A DNA stretch of 64,000 nucleotides from Geosiphon pyriformis (lineage: Eukaryota; Glomeromycota; Glomeromycetes; Archaeosporales; Geosiphonaceae). The notes below the pieces were generated by a model that worked only from the letters and a program-made list of their open reading frames with translations, had not been told where the DNA came from and did no database searches. The translations under genes and the position numbers were made by a program. Where the stretch lies: contig JAAOMT010000197.1 in assembly GCA_016748015.1 (NCBI GenBank), positions 334,939 through 398,938 of the forward strand, written 5' to 3'. Positions 1-12,536 of this stretch are shown piece after piece. The stretch's first letter is position 1. Each line of letters begins with the position of its first letter.

Positions 1-1
1 T

Positions 2-877
2 GATCTTGGTACTCTTTTGGAAAGGGCTGAAGGAAAAACTTGCATCATCAATCATTCTTTGGAAACCGGCAATAGGTTTTGTTGTGCTGTGATTGGTTTT
101 GAATCTAATGAGGAGTTGAAATCTGCTTTTCTCACTGAGCCTATTTTTGGTGGCATTTGTCTTTCTTGGGCTAGGTTAAATTTGGTTCAGTGTGGGAAGT
201 GTGAGCGTTTTGGTCATTCAGTCCTGGAGTGCGATGCCTCTGATGTTTTACCTTTTGTATCTTTCGAGTTGTTGAAAAGACCTTTTTTTGGTACGAATTG
301 TCTTCAACTGGCAAGATTATATGCCAAAAAAAATGTTCCCATCTCTTGCCCTACTGTCTTTGGTGGCAAATCATGGGCTCAAGTAGTGTCTAGTGCCTTC
401 TCTTCTGGTGGTTCTCCTTCCAGTTCTGGTTTGTTTTTTGGTGGCATGCCTCTCGTTGTGGGCCTTTCTAGTCATCAGGTTGTTAGTTTAAATGATTGTT
501 TGGCAGTATTAGAGCACTCTTTGGAGATTCTTTCAGATCAAATTTCTGTTATTCTTAAAAAATTGAGTTTCATTGATCTGGTGTCATTGGCAGCTTCTTT
601 TTGTGCTCCTTCTTTGGCTGTTTCTGTGCCTTCGGCTCTGGTTGTGGATTCGAATATGACTATAGATAATATGTTGGCTTTGGCTGATCCTTCCTTTTCT
701 GGTAGTAGTGGGTCTGCTACTGTTCTTAGTTCAAGTGGTTCAAAAGTCTTTATCTCCAAGATAGGTGGTTTGGAATCTAAGATGTCTGCTCTAGAGGCTT
801 CATTCGGTTCAATTCTGGTGAGATTAGATCTCTTGTGTTCTGGTTCAGGTTCGTTTTTGGCCTCTTTGTCCCAATGA
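2..877 (+). pseudogene. LINE-A ORF1 (gag-like), 3' part
   Basis: The frame is open from the left edge to TGA at 875-877, so the true start is outside the window. It encodes an ORF1-type nucleic-acid-binding protein. A CCHC zinc knuckle is visible as C-G-K-C-E-R-F-G-H-S-V-L-E-C at about 193-234. The segment before it matches the pre-knuckle segment of LINE-B ORF1, which looks RRM-like. The C-terminal part is Ser-rich with a short heptad-like stretch and matches the C-terminus of LINE-B ORF1. Its stop overlaps the first ATG of ORF2 as ATGA (874-877), suggesting coupled reinitiation in the live element. No internal stop is seen in this part. Confidence 0.8.
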
Positions 878-3800
878 GTGACTTGGTTTGGAAGGTGGCT
901 ATGTGTAACATTTATGGCATCAACATTTCTGCTAAACAAAAGGATGTTGTGTACTGGCATTTTGATTCTGGAAATTTGATTTCGATTATCACAAAGACAA
1001 AGTTAAGGTCTTCAACTAGACCATAGATTGCAAATAAATTTGATGGTGTGCGAATTTTCTCTTCAGGTTTTTTTGGTGCTGGGGTGGCTATTATTATGGC
1101 CGACTTCTTTACCTGTCATGTCACTAAGATCGAGAAGGTTTCTGGTCATGTCATGGTAGTGCATCTCTTATTTAAGAATAAGCTTTCGGTGTCTGTTGTT
1201 GGTTTGTATATGGGTGCATCTTCTGGAACTCATTTTGGTCAGGCTTCTGAAGTGAACTCTGTCATTGCTAAGGCTGTTAACTCCAGCTGTTTCATTATTT
1301 TGGGTGGAGATTTCAATGAAAATGGATCTGAAAGAAATGTGAATTTCAAATTCTGTTTGGAGTTGGGTTTGGTCAATTTGTTTGCTGGCTATCCTTTGGT
1401 CAGTAATTCTACATGGAGCAACTCTAGGGGGGTTGAAAAAACTATTGATTTTATTTTTGTTAGTGAAAGTTTGGCTTCTGCTATCACTGGCCATGGGGTC
1501 GGCTCTGTTTTTGATTTTTTTGACACTGATCATTGTGTGGTTTCTGTCTCTGTTGGTTTGGATGGCCTTTTGGACAGCTGGTTGAATAGCTTGCACAAGC
1601 AGGCTAACAAGGATCACTAGAAGTTTCTCATTAAGGCTGCCAATAGGACCAAATAGTCTCGGTTTAAGGACTGCACTTCTGCCAAGCTTTTGGCTGTGTC
1701 TGGTGGGTTTTTGGACACTCTGGCTCATGCTGATGTGGATGACATGTGGGTATTTTTGGAAAAGATGTTGGTGGATTCAGCAGATGAGATATTTTTGAGG
1801 CATTGGTTCAGTGAGTTTCAGTGTTCCAGGAACAAATTCTTTTCTAAGTTTTTCAGATTAGAACTGCTAGTTGCTAAAATTGTTAAAGGGCTGGGATTGG
1901 GCAATTTGCAAAGAATCAATTAGCTTATCAATGTCTGAGCCAAACTGGATGGTGGTAAGGCTGTCATAATTGCCAGGTTGGTGGCAAGTCTTTAGATGTC
2001 TTAAAGCAATTGTCATTATTTTGGAAGGAATACAGGAAATCCAAGATGTATAAGTCAAAGTTGGCTGAGGAAGCTTCTGTTTGGAAGGCCATTGAGAGCC
2101 ACATGGAAAAATTTTGTTCTGATAAGGGTGCGATAATTAGAAATGTGTTGAATCAGCCTTTCCGCAAAGTAGTTTTTGATCATTTGGTTGTTAATGATAA
2201 ATTGGTATTGGAGCCGGGTATGGTGAAGCTTGGTGTTGATGAGATCATGAAAGGCTGGACTAGGAAGAGAACAGTGTCTTTGGTTGTGCCTGATGTCTGG
2301 GCTCGTCAGTATGCTCCATTGGATTATGTAAAAGATAATGCTTTTTTGGGTGTGATGTGCTCAATTGATATGAGTGAGTTGCTTTTGGTAGTTAACAATT
2401 TACCTAATAGCAAGGCTGCTGGTCTGTCTGGTATTCCTAATGAGTTGTAGAAGCACTGTGATGACATAGTGTTGAAGTGTCTTTTGGGTTTGCTGAATTC
2501 ATATTTGACTATGGGGGATGTGCCTGTTTTGTGGAAAAGAGCTTGGGTTTCTATGATCCCTAAACCTTATGACTGGGATGAAATTCTCACAAACACTCGA
2601 CCCATTGTTCTTATCAAGATGGCCAGGAAAATTCTCTTCAAGATTTTGTCAGATTGTATTTCTTTGGCATGCAGCAAGTTCAGTGTTCTTCGAGATAATA
2701 ATTTCTCAATGCTTAAGGGTACTTCTATGCAATCTCCAGTGTTTGCAATTGGGTCTGTGATCGAGAATCCCCTTGAAAAGAACAGGGAGGTTTGGTTGAT
2801 CTTGCAGGATATGCACAAAACATATGACTTGGTTGGATGGCACCACTTGAAAGCAAGCTTGCGGCATATTAAAATATGTGAGAGATTTGTGTTATTTTTT
2901 GGTAACATCTATGAGAATAGAGTTAACAGAGTAATAACAGACTTTGGGCTTTTAAATGGTTATGTAGTACATGATGGGTTGGATCAGGGTGAGGTCTTCT
3001 CACCCCTTTTATGGAGAATTTTTTATGACCCACTTCTGTGTGAAGTTAAAAAACATGAACAGTTTTTTGAATACCAAATAGATTCCAAGTTCATTTTGAG
3101 GTCAGGCCATATTGAGAACAATGATGGGTTCTTTTCTTATTTTATGGCTGGTGTTTTTGTTGATGATACAATATAGGTTGGAAACTGTCAAACTGCTACT
3201 CAGAATATTTTGGACATTGCAAGTGGGTTTTTTGTTCTTAATAACATTTCTATCAACAATGAAAAGACTGTGGCCATTCTGATCAATCAGAGTGTTAGGG
3301 TTGCTTCTTTGTGTATTAGTGGTCTTCCCATCTCAATCACTAAAAAGAATGAGGCTCATCATTATCTGGGGATCTTTCTATCTACTGATGGGCTTTCAAA
3401 GCCAAGTCTGGCTAAAGCATATTCTGATGTTTGTTTTTTTACTAATGTGGTTCTTAGAAAGACTATTACTAATAAGCAGTTTTCATATTTGGTGTCGGCC
3501 ATCTTGCAGCCTATTGTTAGCTATTGCACTCAGTTCAGCTTTGTTTCATTGTTTGTATGCTGCAAATAGGATGTGATGTTAAGAAAGAGTCTTAAGTCCA
3601 AAGCTGGTTTGTCTTGTGATTTCCCTACTGAGACTTTGTGTCATTCCTCTTTGTATGACCTAAAATCTTTTAAACAGGTGCAGTCTGAAGGAAAGTTGGC
3701 TGTCTTGATCTCATTTTCCAATTCTTTTGGTGTTCTTGGACGTTTGTTTGAGCATAGGTTTCTTGATTTACAGATTTTGGAGTGGTCTCCTCTGAACCCT

Positions 3801-4420
3801 TTACAGTTTCCTGTTAAATTGTGTGTTAGTCCTGTAAATAATTTTCTGGCTGGTGTGATTAGGATTTTTCTGTGTAATGAGCTGTCTCTGGCCAATAATT
3901 TGCCCAATATGTTCCATAGTCCTGGTCACTTTCCTGTGCCTTTCATTCTGGAGGGGTCTCTATTCCTCGATTCTATTCATTTGTTGAAGTGGTTTGGTGT
4001 GGCTTTTGGTGATAGACTGTTTGACAAAAAAGGGTGTGTTATGAGTTGGAAGACTTTTCAGCACTAGAAGAAGCTGAATCCTAGAGGTTTTGTTCCTCAC
4101 TAGTTTAAGGTGGTGTCTGAGTTTCTTTGTAGTAGGAGCACTTTTATGGCTGTCTCTGTGGAGTCTGCTTGTCCTTCTAGTTTGAGTGTTTTAAATACTA
4201 AAAAGTTTTTTGTTGTTCAGAATGGGTTGCATAAAATCTGGTTTGGTTCTTTTGAGATTTTTACGGATGGTTCTGTTAGGAATTATGGATGTGTTAATGT
4301 AACTAGTAGAGCGGCTGCTTATTTTTCTGCAATTAATTTGAGTGTTGGCATTAGGGTTCTTGGGCTGTTGTCTTCTACTATGGCCAAACTACAGACCATC
4401 ACTTTGGCTTTGGAGTGTGT
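874..4420 (+). pseudogene. LINE-A ORF2 (APE endonuclease - RT - RNase H), broken
   Basis: This is the retrotransposon polyprotein. An APE-type endonuclease (about 880-1620) contains GGDFNE and the DTDH end motif. The reverse transcriptase (about 2010-3570) contains a GLDQGEVFSPLL block and the FVDDT catalytic box (about 3150-3170). RNase H starts at about 4255 (FTDGS) and runs into the assembly gap. In-frame TAG codons at about 1024, 1618, 1654, 2448, 3174, 3568, 4066 and 4101 each sit where LINE-B has Trp or where Trp is expected. A TGA near 1938 behaves the same way. A single frameshift lies between about 1925 and 2010. Not functional. It starts at the ATG overlapping the ORF1 stop. Confidence 0.85.
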
Positions 4421-5315
4421 NNNNNNNNNNNNNNNNNNNNNNNNNNNNNNNNNNNNNNNNNNNNNNNNNNNNNNNNNNNNNNNNNNNNNNNNNNNNNNNN
4501 NNNNNNNNNNNNNNNNNNNNNNNNNNNNNNNNNNNNNNNNNNNNNNNNNNNNNNNNNNNNNNNNNNNNNNNNNNNNNNNNNNNNNNNNNNNNNNNNNNNN
4601 NNNNNNNNNNNNNNNNNNNNNNNNNNNNNNNNNNNNNNNNNNNNNNNNNNNNNNNNNNNNNNNNNNNNNNNNNNNNNNNNNNNNNNNNNNNNNNNNNNNN
4701 NNNNNNNNNNNNNNNNNNNNNNNNNNNNNNNNNNNNNNNNNNNNNNNNNNNNNNNNNNNNNNNNNNNNNNNNNNNNNNNNNNNNNNNNNNNNNNNNNNNN
4801 NNNNNNNNNNNNNNNNNNNNNNNNNNNNNNNNNNNNNNNNNNNNNNNNNNNNNNNNNNNNNNNNNNNNNNNNNNNNNNNNNNNNNNNNNNNNNNNNNNNN
4901 NNNNNNNNNNNNNNNNNNNNNNNNNNNNNNNNNNNNNNNNNNNNNNNNNNNNNNNNNNNNNNNNNNNNNNNNNNNNNNNNNNNNNNNNNNNNNNNNNNNN
5001 NNNNNNNNNNNNNNNNNNNNNNNNNNNNNNNNNNNNNNNNNNNNNNNNNNNNNNNNNNNNNNNNNNNNNNNNNNNNNNNNNNNNNNNNNNNNNNNNNNNN
5101 NNNNNNNNNNNNNNNNNNNNNNNNNNNNNNNNNNNNNNNNNNNNNNNNNNNNNNNNNNNNNNNNNNNNNNNNNNNNNNNNNNNNNNNNNNNNNNNNNNNN
5201 NNNNNNNNNNNNNNNNNNNNNNNNNNNNNNNNNNNNNNNNNNNNNNNNNNNNNNNNNNNNNNNNNNNNNNNNNNNNNNNNNNNNNNNNNNNNNNNNNNNN
5301 NNNNNNNNNNNNNNN
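4421..5315. other. Assembly gap (N run)
   Basis: There are 895 consecutive N. By comparison with LINE-B the missing part should hold the rest of RNase H and the C-terminal zinc-finger region of LINE-A. Open frames spanning it are artefacts of unknown bases. Confidence 1.
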
Positions 5316-5424
5316 GCGTGAGCTGCATTTAGTTTAAGTCTCTTAGTTTGGTTTTATATACTAGATAGCAGTTGGACTTCATTTGTTAATTGCATTAATA
5401 AAAATAAATAAATAATAACATATG

Positions 5425-7060
5425 CTTAATAATTTTTTTGAGCTAATTTTTAAAAAAATTACATTTTAATAGTATATATTTAAAATACTTATAATTTTAC
5501 AATAAATTAAATTTATAATAAATTTATCTTATCAAATACTAAAATAATACAATAGGTTTTTTTATATTATTTTTACTCTTAAAACAAATAATAATATGTT
5601 TTATTTTATTATTTATAATAAAAATATAATTAATAATACAGAATCTTATTTTTAATTGTTTTAAGTAATATAAAATTAAAAAATTAATATGATTTAAATT
5701 GACAAATTTTATTATAGTTTTTTTATTTAATTTAATTAATAATTTTTTTAAATCTAAAAAAAATTAAAACAACAATTTTTTTGGTTTTTTAAAATTATCA
5801 TTTATTAATATATTTTTAATTAATATTATAATTTTATTTAAATTAAATTTTAATATAAATATTAATTTAATAATTTTTTAAAATTTTGAAAAAATAAAAA
5901 CTTTTTTAAACTATTTATTAAAGAAACCATTTTTTAATCACTTATATTATTTTATTAGATATTAATATTTAATACATAAAATTTTTTAATAATAACTTTT
6001 AATTTTTTTCTAATAATCTTAAAAACAAACTACTTATAACAAAAAAAAGATAAAAAAAATATTAATATTATAACAGCTTTGTTTTAGCAATAAAATTATT
6101 AACTTGTTAATAATAATTTATTTTGCTTTAAAATATTTATTTAAAAATTTAAAAAAGTTTTATTTTTACTATTAGTTTTAAATCCAATATTAATTATTAT
6201 TATTTTGTTAATTTAAGTTTAAAGTTAGTTTTTATGCTATTATAAACTTTAAAAATATTTAAAACATCACTTGAAAAAATTTTTTTTTAAAAAAACCTTT
6301 TATTACTAAAATCTTTTATTTTATTTTTTGGTTTTTAAGTAATATTATTATTGATAAAATTATGTATAATATTTTTTGTAAACTTTTTTTTAATTATATT
6401 ATTATTAAAAATAATTATTAATTTTTTTATAAAAAAGTTAATATTTTATAAAATATTAAAAATTACAAAGCAAAAAAACCAAAAAAATTTTATTTTAAAG
6501 AATTTTAAACATAAGAAAAAAAATTAAAATAAATAATAAAAAATTTTTACTTTGTTAAATTATTAAAAAAGTTGTTTTTAATATGTAATTATATTTTTAT
6601 TTTATTGTTTTATTATAAATATATATTTATATAATAATATTTTTATTTTATTTTTTTATTAAAACATTGGCTTTATATATTTTAATTATAATATAAATAA
6701 AATTAATATAAAAAATCAAAAAAAAAACTTTACAGATTTAAAATTAAGCATTTTATCATTACATTTCTATGTCATATATGTTAATATAAATTTATATTAT
6801 ATTATATTAAAAAATTTATTTTGAGAATATAAACACAATAAAAATTTTTAATATTAAATAAATATACTTATATATATTTGTTTTGATTTATAATTCTAAT
6901 TATATTTAATTAATTTAATTAATTATCATATTTATTTATGTTTAAATTGTAAATTTAGTTAAAATAACAAAATTTTTAATTTCAAGTGTCATTTTTAGTT
7001 ATATATTTAATGATTTAATTTTCAACAAGTGACATTGATTTTTAATATAATTTAAATTTA
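5425..7060. other. AT-rich desert, no gene seen
   Basis: Composition is strongly AT-biased by eye (roughly 85-90 percent), with dense stops in all frames and no recognisable coding relic. It joins the 3' tail of LINE-A and ends abruptly at about 7060-7100, where normal composition resumes. It is probably eroded transposon sequence like the 43-63 kb block, but nothing in it can be named. Confidence 0.6.
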
Positions 7061-7313
7061 ACATTGATTTTAATGCTAATAACTGCTGCAAGGTATCCCT
7101 TTTTAATGACACTACGCGTCTATCCCCAAGTTCGCTTCTGTAAATAAGATTTCCAATATTGTCAAACATTTTTATATAGGATTCACATCTTTGCAACCTT
7201 TCGGCCCTTCACAAATTTATAATTTCTCAAAATGGTATCGAATTTGCTCGCTTGAAAATTTATTAACTGGATATACTTAAATCGACTAGCCTTTATTTAT
7301 TGATGCTCTTTAG

Positions 7314-8711
7314 AGTTTGAGAAGCAGACGTATTCGAAGTTTACAGGTAATTCTGAAGACTTCAGCTAGAACGACTGTCGAAATCATATCTTTTGATGTT
7401 GAGTTAACTCCTTTTTAATTCATACAGGATGAATCTGAAGAACCTGGCCCTTCGCGCCGAACAGCCGCTCATACACCACAGCGTTCTTTTGAGCGTCTTA
7501 AAGCTACCTCCAAGCGTAGAAGAGACGTAGAAGACGAAGTTTCAGATGTCTCGCTCGGCGAAGATTCTCCTACTGAGATCCCTCTGACACCTGCCAAAAC
7601 AGCCCTGTCAAAGCTAACAGACGAAGTGAGAATAATTTCTAATGGACAAAACGTTTATTAAAACTTTTTAAATGAATATATCATCATTGAAAATAGGAAA
7701 TCACCCGTAAAGTCAAAGGCTTGGTCAGGCTCGCTTTGTGTTCAGAACTCAAAAAAGTACCAATAAGACGGGAAGATATAATGAAAAAAGGTATGATGCT
7801 AGTGTTTTAATTGGTTTACAGAATTAATTTTGTATTTATGCTTTCTCCCAATCTACAACGCGTTCAAGTACTGCAGGAACATTCAAAGGTTTTTCAAGAA
7901 ATATTTGATCGAGCCCAATATGAATTACGCGATATTTATGGGATGGAGTTGGTTGAATTGCCGACTAAAGAAAAGAAACCCGCGACCCGTAGCGGAACAG
8001 TACGACGAGGTATTTATTTCGGGTGGTTTTATTGCATTTCTAAGTTTTATATAAATTCATTTATTTTCATTTTAGCCACATTGAATAATAAAGCGACATC
8101 TTCAGCTTGTAAATCCTACACACTTGTGAACATTCTTCCTGAAGAGTTGAAAGGTGACGATATTATTCATTGGCAAAGGGATGAAGAATCAATAATGGGC
8201 TTGCTAACTGTTATCCTCAGCCTTATTTTGGTTAATGGACATATATTAACCGATGGTAATCAATCCCATTCCAGAACATTACATTATTTCTTCATGGCTT
8301 TTTTTCATATTGTAATGTATTTACTTCAATAGACCAGTTAAAGGATTACATCACTCGTCTCCATCTTCATGAAGCGAATGAGACATTTGGAGACGTTGAA
8401 AAATTGTTGTTGTCATTCGTCAAACAAGGATACCTGGGTCGTCAAAAATCTGGTATGATAGATCAAATATCGGAAAAAGAAAATGTGGAGTATATTTGGG
8501 GACCACGGGCTAAAGTGGAAATACCAAAAGAAAACTTAATCCAATTTATCAAGATGGTTTGGCATAATTTTTATATAACCAAAATTTCCGTTGAACCTTT
8601 TCAATTACAGTCATATAATATATATTCAATACACGTTCCTAGATTTTTGGACCGGAAGCCCCACAAGATTTAGCCCGGCAGATCGAAAGGGTTTCAGGTT
8701 TCGATGGTTGA
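7314..8711 (+). CDS. NSE3-like MAGE-domain subunit of the SMC5/6 complex
   Basis: MAGE-domain (NSMCE3/Nse3) family. In other eukaryotes Nse3 works with Nse1 and Nse4 in the SMC5/6 DNA-repair complex in the nucleus. Proposed exons are 7314-7346, 7428-7625, 7697-7790, 7869-8009, 8076-8255, 8333-8556 and 8643-8711; the frame closes through all introns to TGA at 8709-8711, giving at least 312 residues. The N-terminal third is basic and acidic and looks disordered. The MAGE winged-helix part runs from about residue 80, with YGMELVELP, an ILSLILVNG hydrophobic helix, and a C-terminal block ending PQDLARQIERVSGFDG. The true start codon is not seen and lies upstream of the first listed exon, which is itself tentative. 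The gene converges on the RING gene with a 190-bp gap. Confidence 0.8.
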
Positions 8712-8901
8712 TCTACTTCGCCATCGGATGTGATGTATCTGCAATTTTAGTTTCTTTTAAGATGATAAGAATATCTATAATAATATAATTTTTATCTACA
8801 ATTCTAATGGTAATCAATGATTATCCGAATGTCTTTTTAATATTATATTCAGCCTTCTAAAGGTCATTATTTCAGATGAATATCTTTCAATGTTTAGTAT
8901 C

Positions 8902-11191
8902 CTATGGCACGTAAATTCTACACCACCCCTCGACTGGTCGCCTGCAACATGGACAAGTTTTGAACCTATTTCAAAAATGAAAGCCTGTCAATAATTATCA
9001 TGGGAATATCAAATAAATTTGGCTATATACCTTTTTTGAGCCATCACTTCTCTGCATTCATTGCACATTGCAAAGCAACTAGTAATACCAAAAGATGGGT
9101 TTGATCAAAGGAACATGAAAGGAAATCAAATTTTTATTAAAATACCTGCACGGTTTAAGAAGACATTGCCGGGGCTCGGCGTGGCATATTACACAAAGTC
9201 GATCAGTTATTGGTTGTTTGATTTCGCCAATCTCACGCCTTTGTTGTATAAGAGCTAAAAGAGCGGAGTTCTCTTGCGCCGCTGAAGATACTGGGGGCCT
9301 TTCAGTAAGATGCCGGTATTGAGTTCGAGTAAGAGTTGGAGTGTGCATAAGATGGGTAAGGAAAAGTTGCAAGATTGAAGCAGAAGGATGTGATGACAAG
9401 GATTGGGTTTGTTCTTGTTCTCGGATATCATTACCAAGAGAGATTAACTCATTATAAACATCCTGAGATTCATCATCTTCAGAATCGCTTTCGGATTCAT
9501 GATTTGGAATATCATTTTCTTTATACTCGTCGTCATCTTCATCATCAAGATCTTCATTTTGTAAGAACCTGGCGTACAGGTCTGCGTCGCTATCAAACCC
9601 ATCTGCAATGTTGTGATGCTCCAATCTCACTTGTGGGCTACCCTCCATTAATTCTTGAGAATTATTGTTGCCTCTTGCCAAGAAAGGAATAGGGAGTCTA
9701 TCCAAGACCCATGCCCCACAATCAGCAGCTGCTTGAATAAGTGAGATGGCAAAATTTGTCATGACTGTTAAACGCAGTGGGTTGTCATCTGGCTCCTGGG
9801 AAGCCGTCGTTCCATTAATTTCCAGCTGCTCATTATCATAACCACACGTTGGTCGCCGTCTATTGGATTTTCGACGTCTACGTGAAGTTTCAAAAACTGT
9901 TCCCATCGGAACTGCAATCGGATTCATTTCGTTGCGATATCCATCAGTTCTGGTTGCTTCGATCTAAAATCAATTTGATAAGCATTTCAGTATTTTGAAT
10001 GTATTACTGTAAAATTAACATCAACATAACTTACACAAGCCATCCCAATGGAGTACAATGCCATCGTATAATCTTGGTTGAGAGAAGGCAATGAACGCGC
10101 ATCCAAAAAAAATCTTCCTCTGAGATTTCCTCCGGTTGCTATTATAGCTATGCCATGTAATATAGTACACATGATAATCACACATATCAAAGCTAATTCA
10201 GGAAATCGCGCCACACTTTGTAATAAGGGATATGTTTCGGAGTAACGTAAGGCATGAGCAAGATGTCCAATACCGATGATCCCTATGATGGTTGTTGGTA
10301 TGAGACGATACTGTGTACCATGTGGATGGATGTAAAGAATTTCTAAAACTAAAGCGTCTACCAACTCGAGCAACGCAATTATGAGTAAATCAATGTTGGA
10401 GTGAAAATTCGACGCATACAAGTGAAATAACAATGCCCATTCGTAGAGATTTGTCGCCTGTTCTCTTCCGGGAAGACTAAAGAAGTGAGAATTATCTATG
10501 TCAAGAAAATCAGTGAAAATAACTTTGAAAAGAGAGAATATAAAGATGGGAGAACACCGTACTTTCTATTTTCTAGACTTGAATGAAAAGCTTTCATAAT
10601 ATACACTGCTGACAACGCCTTCAAACACAGCCACAAAGCTTGATGATCGGTATAATCAAGGCTGTAGCCAAGTACTGATTCGGCCACATACTTTTGAAGC
10701 CAGGGAATTTCTCCGGCAATACGTGAAATTAAAACCAAGGCTGATTTAAGCATTAGGAAAAAGCATGGCAGGCGAAGGAAAAGTCGAGTCGTAAACGGTA
10801 AAGGCCTTGGGTTACGGGGAGCGACAATCGCGTTAATTCGATTATTGAGGACATTCTAATGAACGAAGAACAAAACAGAACTAAGACAAAGAAACCGTGC
10901 GAATATGTTCAATAAGAATATGCTACCCGTTACTATTGCCATTTTATCGCTTACCACGAATATAGCAAGATACAAGTGGTGCGAGTAAATAAAATTCCAT
11001 AGATTTGGGTGAAACTCGGGAAACTCTTGGCCCTCAAAATTCAATTGCTCTTCTTCTGGTAGTAACTTGTGCATATAATCACCCCAACTTGACACTAATT
11101 CACTTATGTAGCTTCCACTAAAGAAGAAATCTTCTCTCGTGGACAAAGTGTTCATTTTAAAAGACGCGGACCAGAGACAGATTTGGAACAA
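8902..11191 (-). CDS. Asi-like multi-spanning membrane RING E3 ubiquitin ligase
   Basis: Exons, read right to left, are ...-10955, 10855-10563, 10476-10035, 9963-9146, 9078-9031 and 8965-8902. With the ATG at 11153-11155 the frame closes at 621 residues; an upstream in-frame ATG at 11189-11191 is also possible. The N-terminal half has several hydrophobic membrane segments, followed by an acidic Asp/Glu-rich stretch. The C-terminus is a C3HC4-type RING: CVIC (569-572), further Cys at 579, 584, 586, 590 and 593, and CPCCRRP (605-611), ending RIYVP. That ending and the membrane layout resemble fungal Asi1/Asi3-type ligases of inner-nuclear-membrane quality control. The family call rests on motif pattern, not a search. 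An additional upstream exon cannot be excluded. Confidence 0.75.
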
Positions 11192-11586
11192 ATTTGCAAT
11201 GGTGAAAATATCAATAGAGTTTATTGATTGTGATTCGCCAATGAGATTTTATGCGTATTAATGCACTAAAAACCTGTAACACGTCCTAAAAGTACAGACT
11301 AAAGAGAATTAGTGACAAAATCACATAGGGCGTTACTTGGAAGAATATAATATTAAGCAGTATTATTCTGGAATTTGAACAAATGACATATTCCCAATAA
11401 TGTGGCTAAACTTGAATTCTGTATTTGTAAGAAATCCCGAACATGATTTTTTTTTGAAAGCTTCAGAGTTGAGAGTGGTCCTTTTTATATTAGATTTCAA
11501 AAGTTGGGTGTTGATCACCTTGATTACATGATTAGAGTTCAATTAGCTTTGATTATTCATAATCAAGATTTTTTGTATAGGTATGA

Positions 11587-12431
11587 TTAATAATAATGGT
11601 TCAGATAACCGATGAAGTATTGTGAGGCAAACTGTTTTCGCTGAGCAAACATCAATTGGAAAACTCGGGGAAGTTCTCTTGCTAAAACTCCAAAAACCGT
11701 ATCCCAAGCGGTGGGATATCTGTTAATATATAGAAAGGATTCTCTGAAATGAATGCAAGGCTCGTACAGCCTCAAACATTTTGAGGCTAAAGATTTTTCG
11801 ATTCAAAAGTCAAAACTGACCACAAACAACCAAAAGATAAAATAAACCCAAAGCTGGAGACTCTTTCACCTTGATTTCTAATTGAGGATGATGATTGCTT
11901 AATTAAAATGTGTTTTGGTGTTTGGGTATTCTGTAGTGCAAGAAAACCAACGTTGCCGAACCAAAAAATGACATGGTAAGGTTGATTGCTGCCCTGAAAA
12001 TCTAGAGACAATGGGAAAATATTAAACCAAAAATTAATACATAAATTCAAAAATGGATCTCGATATGGCTGTACCAATTTCTTGTCTTCGCAACTTAAGG
12101 ATTATTGGTACTGAAGCATTTCAGGTAGCATCATAAAATAAGATCAAATGGGTATTTAATTTCAAAACGGGGAGAAACCTTTAAGATGCTCAAAGGTTTT
12201 GGTGATCAGGAAAACCACAACCGAGGGGAATAGGCATTTGCCGTGCAATTGAAAGGAATACTGTATTAGCATTAAATGACATGATGTAAATTTTCGAAAT
12301 AAACACCAAGTATTAGAAAAAATTAAGTGCCGTAAAAAATATTCCAATTCGTCTTGAGTGAATAGAAACTTTCTGGGTGAGGAAAATATGAAATAGAATA
12401 TAAATAAACTTATATCTCGCAATAATATCAA
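11587..12431 (-). CDS. Unresolved gene or exons, unknown function
   Basis: Three minus-strand open stretches (12431-12162, 12077-11787, 11775-11587) sit between the LOA1-like gene and the RING gene. Their protein character is gene-like: one has a Phe/Trp-rich stretch (NLCINFWFNIFPLSLDFQ) and another has AWDTVFGVLARELPRVFQLM. I could not join them into one frame with convincing splice sites and do not recognise the family. They could be a separate small gene or 5' exons of the RING gene. The coordinates bound the open stretches, not a proven CDS. The remaining sequence at 11192-11586 shows nothing. Confidence 0.35.
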
Positions 12432-12536
12432 AATTTAATAAATAAATGTAAAGCACCTTCATTTATGCAGAAAAACATATGGATTATGATCTTGATAAAT
12501 TTCCGAGCAGTATTGTGAATTTTGGGATTCTAGGAG

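Larger units (their letters stand above)
1..5424 (+). mobile_element. LINE-type non-LTR retrotransposon, copy A (5' truncated by window edge)
   Basis: Two overlapping reading frames match the second copy in this window (LINE-B) along their length. The order is ORF1 with a CCHC knuckle, then APE endonuclease, reverse transcriptase and RNase H, followed by a 3' UTR ending in an A-rich tail (about 5390-5420, short AATAAAT-like units). The 3' UTR before the tail also resembles that of LINE-B. The 5' part lies outside the window and 895 bases are unknown sequence. The copy is dead: ORF2 has at least eight in-frame stops, mostly TAG where LINE-B has Trp, and one frameshift near 1975. The right edge at about 5424 is set by the end of the A-rich tail and is approximate. 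Confidence 0.9.

Noticed and set aside
538-960. Minus-strand open frame of 140 codons opposite LINE-A ORF1
   Set aside because: Antisense shadow of the ORF1 coding frame; no family features.
1168-1728. Minus-strand open frame of 186 codons opposite LINE-A APE
   Set aside because: Antisense shadow; the plus strand carries the clear endonuclease motifs.
4110-5337. Long open frames across the N run
   Set aside because: They are open only because unknown bases cannot give stops.
9375-9692. Plus-strand His-rich frame of 105 codons
   Set aside because: Antisense of the acidic exon of the RING gene.
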